33,256 bases of DNA, taken from positions 1 through 33,256 of the forward strand of contig NZ_BOPC01000083.1 of NCBI RefSeq assembly GCF_016863555.1, given 5' to 3'. A program made the translations under genes and the position numbers. The notes under the pieces are model-generated. The model saw nothing but the letters and a program-made list of their open reading frames with translations. It was not told the DNA's origin and did not search any database. The stretch is from Micromonospora qiuiae (lineage in GTDB: Bacteria > Actinomycetota > Actinomycetes > Mycobacteriales > Micromonosporaceae). How positions within the stretch are numbered: the first letter of the stretch is position 1; every line of letters begins with the position of its first letter. This document shows positions 23,308 to 30,175 of this stretch, in pieces.

Positions 23308-23501
23308 ATGCCCGACGCCCCGATACCGCTCTCCCGACGAGGACAGCGCCCGGTGGCGGGACTTCCCCCGTCGTCCGGGCGACATCGTGATCAGCACCCG
23401 TTCCAGCGCTGGTCGACGACGTCACCCGAGCCCGCTACCGGGCGCGTGTCGCCGCGCTGGCCCCACCCGACCTGCTTGCCTGGCTGCATCGGGAGCGCTG
23501 A
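23308..23501 (+). pseudogene. Sulfotransferase remnant
   Basis: Two pieces of a sulfotransferase-like gene remain in 194 bp. After an ATG at 23308 and a one-base frameshift near 23315-23321, the frame reads RYRSPDEDSARWRDF, then RPGDIVISTRS. This matches the region just before the PAPS-binding P-loop (STxxKSGTTW) of this family. It then jumps, near 23395-23412, to a C-terminal segment ARYRARVAALAPPDLLAWLHRER and stop, as at the end of such enzymes. About 550-600 bp, including the P-loop and catalytic His, would be missing. The assignment rests on recalled family patterns, so is moderate. Confidence 0.5.
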
Positions 23502-23565
23502 CCCCTGCCCGATGTCACCGCCAGACGGGCCTGGGTCTGGGTTCGCGGCCAGGCCCCAAAGGACG

Positions 23566-23830
23566 TCAGTCGTCGTCGCGGTCGTCATCGTCCGTGTCGT
23601 CGTCGAGCGGCTCCTGCTCGGCCTTGACCACCTGGCCGGCCTCCCGGTCGATGTCGATCTCATGCTCGGTGTCGCCCCGCACGATCTCGACCTCCCAGAC
23701 CGGCCGGTCGTTCTCCCGATCCCGCTCGATCTCCGTGATCTGGCCGCCGCCGGGTCGCTTGCCCAGCTCCAGCCGGCCGCCACTGGCCTGGGCCGCGGGG
23801 GTGCCCGTGCTGGAGCCCGACGACGACTGA
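23566..23830 (-). pseudogene. PepSY-domain protein remnant
   Basis: The minus-strand frame encodes a C-terminal PepSY-like unit: GGRLELGKRPGGGQITEIER, NDRPVWEVEIVRG, then EHEIDIDREAGQVV and an Asp-rich tail (DDDTDDDDRDDD). Family members are exported proteins with a signal peptide and usually one or two PepSY domains. Here no in-frame start codon or signal peptide precedes the domain, and upstream sequence looks random. I therefore read it as a truncated gene. A non-standard start cannot be excluded. Confidence 0.5.
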
Positions 23831-24124
23831 GCACCTTTCGACCGCGGCGCCCCGGCCGGTGACCGGGGTGGCCTGGCGTGCCGGGCGGCGGAGACGGCAC
23901 GAGCGCGCGGCGCCGTTCCACGAGGGTCGGAACGTCGCCGCGCTCGGCCGTCTCCCACCACCGCAGCCGTACGGCGGTACGTCAGCGGGGACTTGGCGTG
24001 ACCGGGATCGCCGATCAGTCGTGTCGATCCCCGTTCGGCGCCGGTGCAAACCCTCGAAGCGTGGCCGATTCCACCATTTGCCGGTCGCGGCGTGGGCCGG
24101 CCCGGAACGGGGTATGTGCGGGGC

Positions 24125-24517
24125 ATGGAGCACTTCACTATCGCGACTGTCGCTGAGAAGAGCCCGGATTTCCGGCGCGTGCTGTGGACCGGGAAGAACA
24201 CCCAACTAGTGATCATGACGATCCCGGCGGGAGGTGAGATCGGCGAGGAGGTCCACGAGGACATCGACCAGATCCTCACCTTCGTCAGCGGCACCGGCGA
24301 GGCCCGCGTCGCCAGCGAGAAGCGGGAGGTCGTCCAGGGCGACCTGGTGGTCGTGCCCGCCGGCACCAAGCACAACTTCGTCAACACCGGGCCGAACCCG
24401 CTGGTGCTCTACACCGTCTACGGCCCACCGGAGCACGCCGATCAGGCGGTGCACCGGACCAAGGAGGAGGCCGACGAGGCCGAGGCCGCCGGGAAGGACG
24501 AGCCGCCGACTTCCTGA
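24125..24517 (+). CDS. Cupin-domain protein
   Basis: A 130-residue single-domain cupin. The first motif is seen in GGEIGEEVHEDIDQILTFVSGTG (with His and Glu/Asp ligands) and the second in GDLVVVPAGTKHNFVNTG (His). It probably binds a divalent metal and a small molecule such as a sugar or an auxin-like acid. The C-terminal 25 residues are acidic and hydrophilic (TKEEADEAEAAGKDE). The ATG at 24125 has only a weak CGGGG upstream. The motif set is complete, so a catalytic or binding role is possible; the ligand is unknown. It is followed by a large inverted repeat. Confidence 0.85.
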   Translation: MEHFTIATVAEKSPDFRRVLWTGKNTQLVIMTIPAGGEIGEEVHEDIDQILTFVSGTGEARVASEKREVVQGDLVVVPAGTKHNFVNTGPNPLVLYTVYGPPEHADQAVHRTKEEADEAEAAGKDEPPTS

Positions 24518-24534
24518 TCGCGCCCACCCCACCG

Positions 24535-24610
24535 CGTCGATCTTGCACCTTTGGTCGCCGTTTCGTCGCCTTCAAGAGGATATGTGGCGACGGAAAGTGC
24601 AAGATCGACG
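24535..24610. terminator. Long inverted repeat, probable bidirectional terminator
   Basis: Outer arms 24535-24548 and 24597-24610 (CGTCGATCTTGCAC and its complement) pair over 14 bp, and the pairing continues imperfectly inward to TCGCC/GGCGA. It lies between converging cupin and threonine-synthase-like genes. In layout it resembles the element at 391-449. Confidence 0.65.
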
Positions 24611-24644
24611 AAGGTGGGGCGGCCGAGCGCGCGTCGACTGGGAT

Positions 24645-25838
24645 TCACCGAGGCAGGACTGGTACGCCGGAGACGTCCACCGTCTCCGGATACTTCACGC
24701 CAGCACCGGTGTTCAGCACCACCACCCGCTCGCCGGCGCGGATCCAGCCGCCGGCCCGCAGCTTCCGCACGGCGGTCAGGCAGGCCGCTCCCTCGGGGCA
24801 GAGCAGCAGCCCCTCCCAGGCGGCGAAGTCGCGCAGGTCGGCGAGGATCTCGTCGTCGTCCACGGCGATCGCGGTGCCGGCGGTGGCCCGCAGCGCGGCC
24901 AGGATCAGCTCGTCGCCGAGCGGTGCCGGCACGGTGATCCCGAACGCCACGGTGTGCGCGTCCGCCCAGGGGCGGGCCCGATCCTCCCCGGCGGCGAACG
25001 CCCGCACGATCGGCGCGCAGCCGGTGGACTGCACCGCCACCAGCCGGGGCAGCCGGTCCTCGATCCAGCCGAGTTCCCGCAGCTCGCCGAGGGCCTTGTG
25101 GATGCCGATCAGGCCCACCCCGCCACCGGTCGGGTAGACGATCACGTCGGGCACCTGCCAGCCCAACTGCTCGACAAGCTCGTACCCCATCGTCTTCTTG
25201 CCTTCGAGCCGGTACGGCTCGCGCAGCGTACCGGCGTCGAAGATGGTGCCCGACGAGGCCGCGACGAGCGCGGCGACCTGGCGCCCGGCGTCGCCGATCA
25301 GCCCGTCGACCAGGCGCAGGTCGGCGCCGGCGGCCACGCACTCCCGGCGGCAGATGGCCGGCGCGGAAAGCGGCATCCCGATGATCGCGCCCATTCCGGC
25401 ACGGGCCGCGTAGGTGGCCCAGGCGGCGCCCGCGTTGCCGTTGGTCGGCATGGCGATCCGTCGGATGCCCAGCTCGCGGGCGCGGCTCACGCCCACCGCC
25501 GCGCCGCGTGCCTTGAACGAACCGGTCGGGGTCAACCCCTCATCCTTGACCAGCAGGTCGTCGACGCCGACCTGGCCGCCGTACGCGGGCGCGCGCAGCA
25601 TCGGGGTCCAGCCCTCGCCGAGGGTGGTGACGCAGGCCGGGTCCGCCACCGGCAGCAACTCCCGGTAGCGCCACAGGTCCGCCGGGCGTAGCCCGAAGCG
25701 TTCCGGCTCGACCGCTCCGGCCACTGCCGCGAGGTCGTAACGGGCCAGCAGCGGGGAGCCGCAGCCGCAGAGATTCTGGGGTACGCCGGCGTCGTGTTCC
25801 CGTCCGCAGCGTGGACACTCCAGGTGGGTCAGGTACAC
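24645..25838 (-). CDS. Threonine synthase-like PLP-dependent enzyme
   Basis: A 397-residue fold-type II PLP enzyme. Residues 8-26 contain a four-cysteine zinc ribbon (CPRC...CGC). The PLP lysine is Lys109 in TGSFKARGA, and the phosphate-binding loop is TGGGVGLIG. NGNAGAAWATYAAR matches the substrate-binding helix of threonine synthases and related lyases. Its substrate could be O-phosphohomoserine or another hydroxy-amino-acid phosphate; it is not necessarily the housekeeping ThrC. GAGGAG six bases before the GTG at 25838 fixes the start. It begins 17 bp past the stop of the LigD-like gene, so the two form an operon. Confidence 0.85.
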   Translation of the reverse strand: MYLTHLECPRCGREHDAGVPQNLCGCGSPLLARYDLAAVAGAVEPERFGLRPADLWRYRELLPVADPACVTTLGEGWTPMLRAPAYGGQVGVDDLLVKDEGLTPTGSFKARGAAVGVSRARELGIRRIAMPTNGNAGAAWATYAARAGMGAIIGMPLSAPAICRRECVAAGADLRLVDGLIGDAGRQVAALVAASSGTIFDAGTLREPYRLEGKKTMGYELVEQLGWQVPDVIVYPTGGGVGLIGIHKALGELRELGWIEDRLPRLVAVQSTGCAPIVRAFAAGEDRARPWADAHTVAFGITVPAPLGDELILAALRATAGTAIAVDDDEILADLRDFAAWEGLLLCPEGAACLTAVRKLRAGGWIRAGERVVVLNTGAGVKYPETVDVSGVPVLPR

Positions 25839-25855
25839 ACCATGCTCCTCGCGTC

Positions 25856-27019
25856 TCAGCTCGCGTCGATGCTGCGCCACGTCGGGCTACGCCGCCCCGG
25901 CTCGTAGACCGAGTCCAGCCGCTTCGCGACCACCCCGGGCAACCCCTGCTCGCGCGCCGCGTGCAGGGCCTCGACCCCGGTACCGGGAAACCACGGCGGA
26001 GTCTGCCAGTGCGGCCCGGCCAGGTCCAGGCCGTCGAGCAGTTCCCGACGCTGCGGGTACGGCAGGTCGGCACTGGTCAGGCCCTCCAACCAGAGCAGGT
26101 CGACCAGCAGGTACTGGGTGTCGGCGGCACCCCGGCGCGGTCGGCCCCGTCCGCCTGGGCCCGGTTGCTCTCGGCCGCCTGTTTGCTTCCGCCCGCTTGG
26201 GCCCGGTTGCTTCCGCCCGCCTGGGCCCGGTTGCTTCCTCCCGTCTGTGGGTGGGCGGACCCGGCCGGTTCGGTCGATGCGGACCAGGACGCCGTCCAGC
26301 ACCGCCTCGGTCGGGGCCAGCGCCTCGGCCATCGTCCGCAGCCACGGGTATCCGCCGGTGATCTCCTCGCCGGTGTCGGAGAGCAGCCGCAACCGGCCGC
26401 CCGAGACGTACGCCACTGCCCGTGCCCCGTCCCAGCGCAGCTCGTATCCCCAGTTCGCCTGGTCGGCCGGGAGCCGGGCGGCCCGGGTGGGGCGCATCGG
26501 CGCGACCAGCTCCGGCATGCTGGTCCAGCCCGGCGGCGCCGGATCGGTGCGGCGTACCATCCAGTCCCGGCCGTCCCGGCCGCCGGTGGCGAACAGCACG
26601 TACCGCCCGGAGGTCCGGTCGCCGTGCAGCTCCACGACCACCTCGCGGTCCTGCCACTTCTCGCAGCGGTAGGTGCCCCGGTCGTGAATGGTCATCAGCC
26701 CGCCGCCGTACTCGCCGGCGGGGATCTCACCGGCGAAGTCGAGGTACTCCATCGGATGGTCCTCGGTGTGCACGGCGAGGTGGTTGCGCCCGGGCTCCCG
26801 GGGCAACCCGCGCGGTACCGCCCAGGAGGCGAGCACGCCGTCGCGCTCCAGCCGCAGGTCCCAGTGCAGGCTGCGGGCGTGGTGCTGCTGGATGACGAAG
26901 CGGGCCCGTCCGCCCGCGTTCCGGCGCCGGCTTCGACCCTCCGGCGGGACCGGCTCCGGGGTACGCGCCGCGTCCCGCTTGCGCCGGTACTCCGTCAGCC
27001 GGTCAGCCACACCCCGCAT
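25856..27019 (-). CDS. LigD-type 3'-phosphoesterase with degenerate ATP-dependent ligase domain
   Basis: A 387-residue two-domain protein. The N-terminal LigD phosphoesterase domain is intact: His46-His47, His52, Asp54 and Arg56 in HHARSLHWDLRLE, then TEDHPMEYLDFAGEIPAGEYGGG with His88 and Tyr92. It should trim 3'-phosphates or ribonucleotides at DNA ends. The following ligase domain is degenerate. Motif I reads Arg195-WDG, where catalytic Lys-x-Asp-Gly is expected. Motif III has Val244 in place of Glu, motif IV begins PGVVAKR instead of EGVVAKR, and the protein ends at TWRSIDAS with no OB domain. A GRKQPGP repeat linker lies inside the ligase domain. GTG at 27010 is an alternative start. It heads the operon with the threonine-synthase-like gene. 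Confidence 0.8.
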   Translation of the reverse strand: MRGVADRLTEYRRKRDAARTPEPVPPEGRSRRRNAGGRARFVIQQHHARSLHWDLRLERDGVLASWAVPRGLPREPGRNHLAVHTEDHPMEYLDFAGEIPAGEYGGGLMTIHDRGTYRCEKWQDREVVVELHGDRTSGRYVLFATGGRDGRDWMVRRTDPAPPGWTSMPELVAPMRPTRAARLPADQANWGYELRWDGARAVAYVSGGRLRLLSDTGEEITGGYPWLRTMAEALAPTEAVLDGVLVRIDRTGRVRPPTDGRKQPGPGGRKQPGPSGRKQTGGREQPGPGGRGRPRRGAADTQYLLVDLLWLEGLTSADLPYPQRRELLDGLDLAGPHWQTPPWFPGTGVEALHAAREQGLPGVVAKRLDSVYEPGRRSPTWRSIDAS

Positions 27020-27159
27020 TGTCCGGCAAAACGGGCCGGCGTGCCGCTCTCCAGGGTGTCCGGGCCGGCGTGCCCGTGCCGGGACGGGTCGACCGCCGCG
27101 ATCGGGCCGCTCCCCTGATTGCCGGCATGGTGGCGGTGATCGGGGGTAGAAAGGTCGGT

Positions 27160-27948
27160 ATGGACCATGCTGACCACCCCGTGGCACTTCTTCCCGGCGA
27201 CGTCCGGATCCCGCTGCTCGGGTTCGGCACATGGCAGGCCACCGGTGAGGCCGGCTTCAAGGCGGTGCTGGCCGCGCTCGACGCCGGCTACCGGCACATC
27301 GACACCGCCACCATGTACGGCAACGAGGAGGAGATCGGCCGGGCCGTACGCGAGAGCGGACTGCGCCGGGAGGACATCTTCATCACCACCAAGCTGCCGC
27401 CGGAGCGGGTCGGCCGGGAACGGGAGACGATCGAGGAGAGCCTGCGCGCCCTCGGCGTCGACCAGGTCGACCTGTGGCTGTTGCACTGGCCGCCCGCCGA
27501 CCCGGGAGACATGATCCCGACCTGGCGGGAGATGCTCGCCGTACGCGACACGGGCCTGGCCCGAGCGGTGGGAGTGAGTAACTTCAGCACCACCCAGATC
27601 GACGAGCTGATCCAGGCGACCGAGGAGAATCCGGCGGTCAACCAGATCAAGTGGAGCCCGTTCCTGTACGACCGGCAGCGGCACGCCGAGCACCGTGACC
27701 GCGGAGTGGTGCTGGAGGGCTACAGCCCGTTCAAGACCAGCGACCTGTCCGACCCGGTGCTGACCCGGATCGCCGGGGCGCACAACGTCTCCCCGGCCCA
27801 GGTGGTGCTGCGCTGGCACATCGACCACGAGATCGTGGTCATCCCGAAGTCGGTGACCCCGGACCGGATCCGGGCCAACGCCGACGTTTTCGGTTTCTCG
27901 CTGACCGCCGAGGAGATGCGCGACATCGACGCCCTGGGGAAGGGCTGA
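27160..27948 (+). CDS. Aldo/keto reductase, diketogulonate reductase type
   Basis: A 262-residue cytosolic NADPH-dependent reductase. The AKR tetrad is present: Asp48 and Tyr53 (HIDTATMYGNE), Lys78 (ITTKLPP) and His109 (LLHWPP). GVSNFS and IPKSVTPDRIRANADVFGF, the cofactor-binding segment, are typical of the AKR5/2,5-diketo-gluconate reductase group. It is distinct from the longer AKR at 2544-3530. The start ATG at 27160 follows GAAAGG by five bases; an ATG at 27127 in the same frame lacks such a site. It diverges from the LigD-like gene. The natural substrate is unknown. Confidence 0.88.
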   Translation: MDHADHPVALLPGDVRIPLLGFGTWQATGEAGFKAVLAALDAGYRHIDTATMYGNEEEIGRAVRESGLRREDIFITTKLPPERVGRERETIEESLRALGVDQVDLWLLHWPPADPGDMIPTWREMLAVRDTGLARAVGVSNFSTTQIDELIQATEENPAVNQIKWSPFLYDRQRHAEHRDRGVVLEGYSPFKTSDLSDPVLTRIAGAHNVSPAQVVLRWHIDHEIVVIPKSVTPDRIRANADVFGFSLTAEEMRDIDALGKG

Positions 27949-28000
27949 CCACCTGCCGTTCGAAGTGGGCCCGGTCGCACGCGCCCCGGCGCCGGCTCCG

Positions 28001-28531
28001 TCAGGTGGCGGTCGACGGCTCGGTGTGCGCCCAGCGGCGCAGGGCGTACCGTCGTCCCTTGTCCTCGACGAACACCGACTCGTCGGGAGTCTGCCGGTAG
28101 CCGGCCGCGCGGGCAACGGCCATGCTGCCAGCGTTGTCCGCCTCGATCTCCAGGTACACCGTGGGCAGGCCGGCCACCACATGGGCGTACGCGGTGAGCA
28201 GCCGCAGGGCACGGCTGGCCAGATGCTGGCCCCGGTACGCGGGCCCGACCGCGTAGCCGATGGTGCGGGCGGCCAGGTTGAGCATCACCTCGCCGCGGGC
28301 CAGGTCGTCGCCGCTGGTGATGGCGAGGTAGATCCGGTCGCCGGCCTCCTCCGCACGGCGGGCCCTGTCCAGGTAGGTCTCGGCCGCGACCCGATCGAAG
28401 GGGGCGGGGACCGGCAGGCGGTGGGCCATCTCCGGGTGGTCGAAGACCGCCACCAGTTGCGGCAGGTCGCGTTCGGCCCATGGGCGCAGGGTCACCCCGT
28501 CACCTTCGAGCCGTACGTCCACCGGCCGCAT
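28001..28531 (-). CDS. GNAT family N-acetyltransferase
   Basis: A 176-residue acetyltransferase. The layout matches the RimJ/RimL-like branch: VRLEGDGVTLRPWAERDLPQLVAVFDHPEMAHRL at the start, TIGYAVGPAYRGQHLASRALRLLTAYAH as the acetyl-CoA-binding motif (with R/QxxGxA-like GQHLAS), VYLEIEADNAGSMAVARAAGYRQ at the C-terminal strand. Substrates may be ribosomal proteins, antibiotics or small amines. An upstream in-frame ATG (28633) would add 34 residues, but those derive from the repeat element, and AAAGGA precedes the ATG at 28531. It converges on the AKR gene. Confidence 0.87.
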   Translation of the reverse strand: MRPVDVRLEGDGVTLRPWAERDLPQLVAVFDHPEMAHRLPVPAPFDRVAAETYLDRARRAEEAGDRIYLAITSGDDLARGEVMLNLAARTIGYAVGPAYRGQHLASRALRLLTAYAHVVAGLPTVYLEIEADNAGSMAVARAAGYRQTPDESVFVEDKGRRYALRRWAHTEPSTAT

Positions 28532-28607
28532 CGATCCTTTCGTGGTCGCCGCCGTCAGTTGTCTGTCTGTCAGTTTGCACCGCGGCGTTGCGACGTGGAT
28601 GTGCGGC

Positions 28608-28663
28608 GTTAAAAAGGGCCCCTTCCTATGCATGAGGCGTTAAGAAGGGGCCCTTCCTTTCAC
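28608..28663 (-). repeat. Palindromic repeat element, copy 3 (inverted)
   Basis: Read on the minus strand, this matches copy 2 with few differences: GGTGAAAGGAAGGGCCCC, a TTAACGCC linker, then a second half-palindrome. It contains the TGA of the cellulase gene, just as copy 2 contains the TGA of its upstream gene. Confidence 0.85.
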
Positions 28664-29787
28664 CTACATTGGGTGCCGTTGAGGGTGAAGCTGCTGGGGT
28701 TGGAGTACGCCCCGCTCAGAGTGCCCTGGTAGCCGAAGCTGGCAGTGCCACCGGGGGCGATCGTGCCATTGTGGCCGACGTTGCGGGCGGTCACCGACGA
28801 GCCGCTCTGGCTCACCGTGGCGTTCCACGCGTTGGTCACCTGCTGACCGGAAGGCAGCGAGTACGTCAGCGTCCAGCCGTTGATCGTGCTCGACCCGGTG
28901 TTGGTGATCTGCACGTCAGCGGTGAAGCCGTTGTTCCACGAGTTGGCGGTGTACTTCACCGCGCACGCGGCGCTACCCGGCGGCGGGTTGCTGGGCGGCG
29001 GGGTGGTCGTCGGCGGAGGGTTGTTGCCGCCGCCGTTGACCGCGGCCGAGAAGTTGGTCACGGCCAGACCGGTGCCACCCTGCCAGGGCTCGAACCCGGC
29101 CTGGATGCTGGTCAGGTACCAGGAGTTGGTGATCGCGCCCCGGTTGCGGGTGTCGTTGATGAAGGCCAGCAGGTTGAGATTCGCGCTGCTGATCGCCGAC
29201 GGGGCCAGGTAGGAGATGACGTTGTTGCCACCGTTGTTGCCCCGCCAGACCTCCCAGTTGCGGCCGTCGATGTTGGCGTTGCCGACGGGGGAGCCGATGG
29301 GCTGGATGGAGCCCTGCCGGTTGAGCCAGATCATGATTTCCATCTGGTTCACCCCGTCCCGCTTCGGGGAGGGGTCGAGCCAGATGTCGTACGAGGCGTT
29401 GTAGATCGCCCCGCTGACGTACCGGTAGTTGATGCTGCTGGTCGCGCTGCTGATCTGGCTGACCTGCATCGGCAGGTTGGTGCCGGGCGAGCAGTTGGTG
29501 TAGTGGCAGCCGAAGAAGACCGACGGGTACGCCGTCGGAGCGCCGTTGGTCGGGTTGCTGCCGTTCTGGGTGGTGATCTCGAAGCCGGTGCTGGTGACGT
29601 TGATGCACTGCTGGGCAGTGGTGCCCCAGCGGTTGTTCTGCACCACGTAGCGGTTCTGGATCACCGTGGAGCCGTACTGCTCGCAGATCTGTGTGTCGGC
29701 GGAGGCGGTGCCGCCGAGGGCCACGGCGACGATCGAGCCGGCGGCGACCAGGCCGACGGCCATGATGGCCCGCAGGGGACGTTTCAT
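28660..29787 (-). CDS. Secreted GH12 endoglucanase with CBM2
   Basis: A 375-residue exported cellulase. The signal peptide is cleaved at ASA|DT (residue 30-31). Residues 31-250 are a GH12 catalytic jelly roll: Glu150 (NQMEIMIW) is the expected nucleophile and Glu233 (GFEPWQGG) the acid/base. A Pro/Thr-rich linker (252-272) leads to a C-terminal CBM2 (CAVKYTANSWNNGFTADVQITNTG ... SFTLNGTQCR), which binds crystalline cellulose via exposed tryptophans and closes with a Cys-Cys bridge. AAGGAG precedes the ATG at 29787. A CebR-type palindrome lies 90 bp upstream, so expression is probably induced by cello-oligosaccharides. Catalytic residues are complete. Confidence 0.92.
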   Translation of the reverse strand: MKRPLRAIMAVGLVAAGSIVAVALGGTASADTQICEQYGSTVIQNRYVVQNNRWGTTAQQCINVTSTGFEITTQNGSNPTNGAPTAYPSVFFGCHYTNCSPGTNLPMQVSQISSATSSINYRYVSGAIYNASYDIWLDPSPKRDGVNQMEIMIWLNRQGSIQPIGSPVGNANIDGRNWEVWRGNNGGNNVISYLAPSAISSANLNLLAFINDTRNRGAITNSWYLTSIQAGFEPWQGGTGLAVTNFSAAVNGGGNNPPPTTTPPPSNPPPGSAACAVKYTANSWNNGFTADVQITNTGSSTINGWTLTYSLPSGQQVTNAWNATVSQSGSSVTARNVGHNGTIAPGGTASFGYQGTLSGAYSNPSSFTLNGTQCR

Positions 29788-29875
29788 GATGCTCCTTGCG
29801 CTGCGGCGTCACCTGCGACGCCAGGACGGGTTGGCGGACGGAGCGGTCGGAGAACGCTCGCGGACGGGTGATTTC

Positions 29876-29889
29876 CGGGAGCGCTCCCA
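29876..29889. promoter_or_regulatory. CebR-type operator
   Basis: Minus-strand reading is TGGGAGCGCTCCCG, 13 of 14 bases of the CebR consensus TGGGAGCGCTCCCA, and GGGAGCGCTCCC within it is perfectly palindromic. CebR is a LacI-type repressor of cellulose-utilisation genes released by cellobiose. The box lies about 90 bp from the cellulase start. Confidence 0.7.
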
Positions 29890-30124
29890 CGCTCATCGTC
29901 ACATTTACATGTACGAAACAAGTAGCGCAACCGGTGGGGAGATATGCGGGAAATGTGAGGTGGGCCGCCGCCCTCGACCATCGGCCACCCGCCCGCCCCC
30001 TCTCCGCATCCGGCCAGCGACGATAGGCGCCCGGCTGGGCCGGCACTGCCCTGGACGTCGGCTCGTCGCGCCGAGAGGCGGTGCCGGCGGGCCGGTCGCC
30101 TCTGGCGTGCCCCGATCGCGCCGA

Positions 30125-30130
30125 GTAGTG
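30125..30130 (+). promoter_or_regulatory. Possible -10 box of the FAD monooxygenase gene
   Basis: TAGTGT fits TAnnnT, with the ATG about 45 bases downstream and a ribosome site in between. No good -35 box is seen. Confidence 0.3.
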
Positions 30131-30175
30131 TCTTGCCTTCAACGCGTGCCGAACCCCCCGGAGGCGTACACCCCC

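Larger units (their letters stand above)
23219..24124. other. Gap with decayed genes
   Basis: About 900 bp without an intact gene. It holds an upstream promoter area for the beta-family gene (inverted repeat TAGCT/AGCTA at 23219-23234), a sulfotransferase remnant (23308-23501, plus strand) and a PepSY-domain remnant (23566-23830, minus strand). From 23831 to 24124 I see only non-coding sequence before the cupin gene. Confidence 0.5.
29788..30175. other. Divergent promoter gap
   Basis: A 388-bp gap between the cellulase and monooxygenase genes. It contains the CebR-like operator at 29876-29889, an AT-richer stretch at 29897-29947, and a TAGTGT box for the monooxygenase. I see no further gene. 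Confidence 0.5.

Noticed and set aside
23566..24387. Full 273-residue minus-strand frame as a PepSY protein
   Set aside because: Only the last 75 residues look like PepSY; the rest is antisense to the cupin gene and lacks a signal peptide.
28532..28633. N-terminal extension of the GNAT protein
   Set aside because: The first part is translated repeat element, and the ATG at 28531 has a good AAAGGA site.
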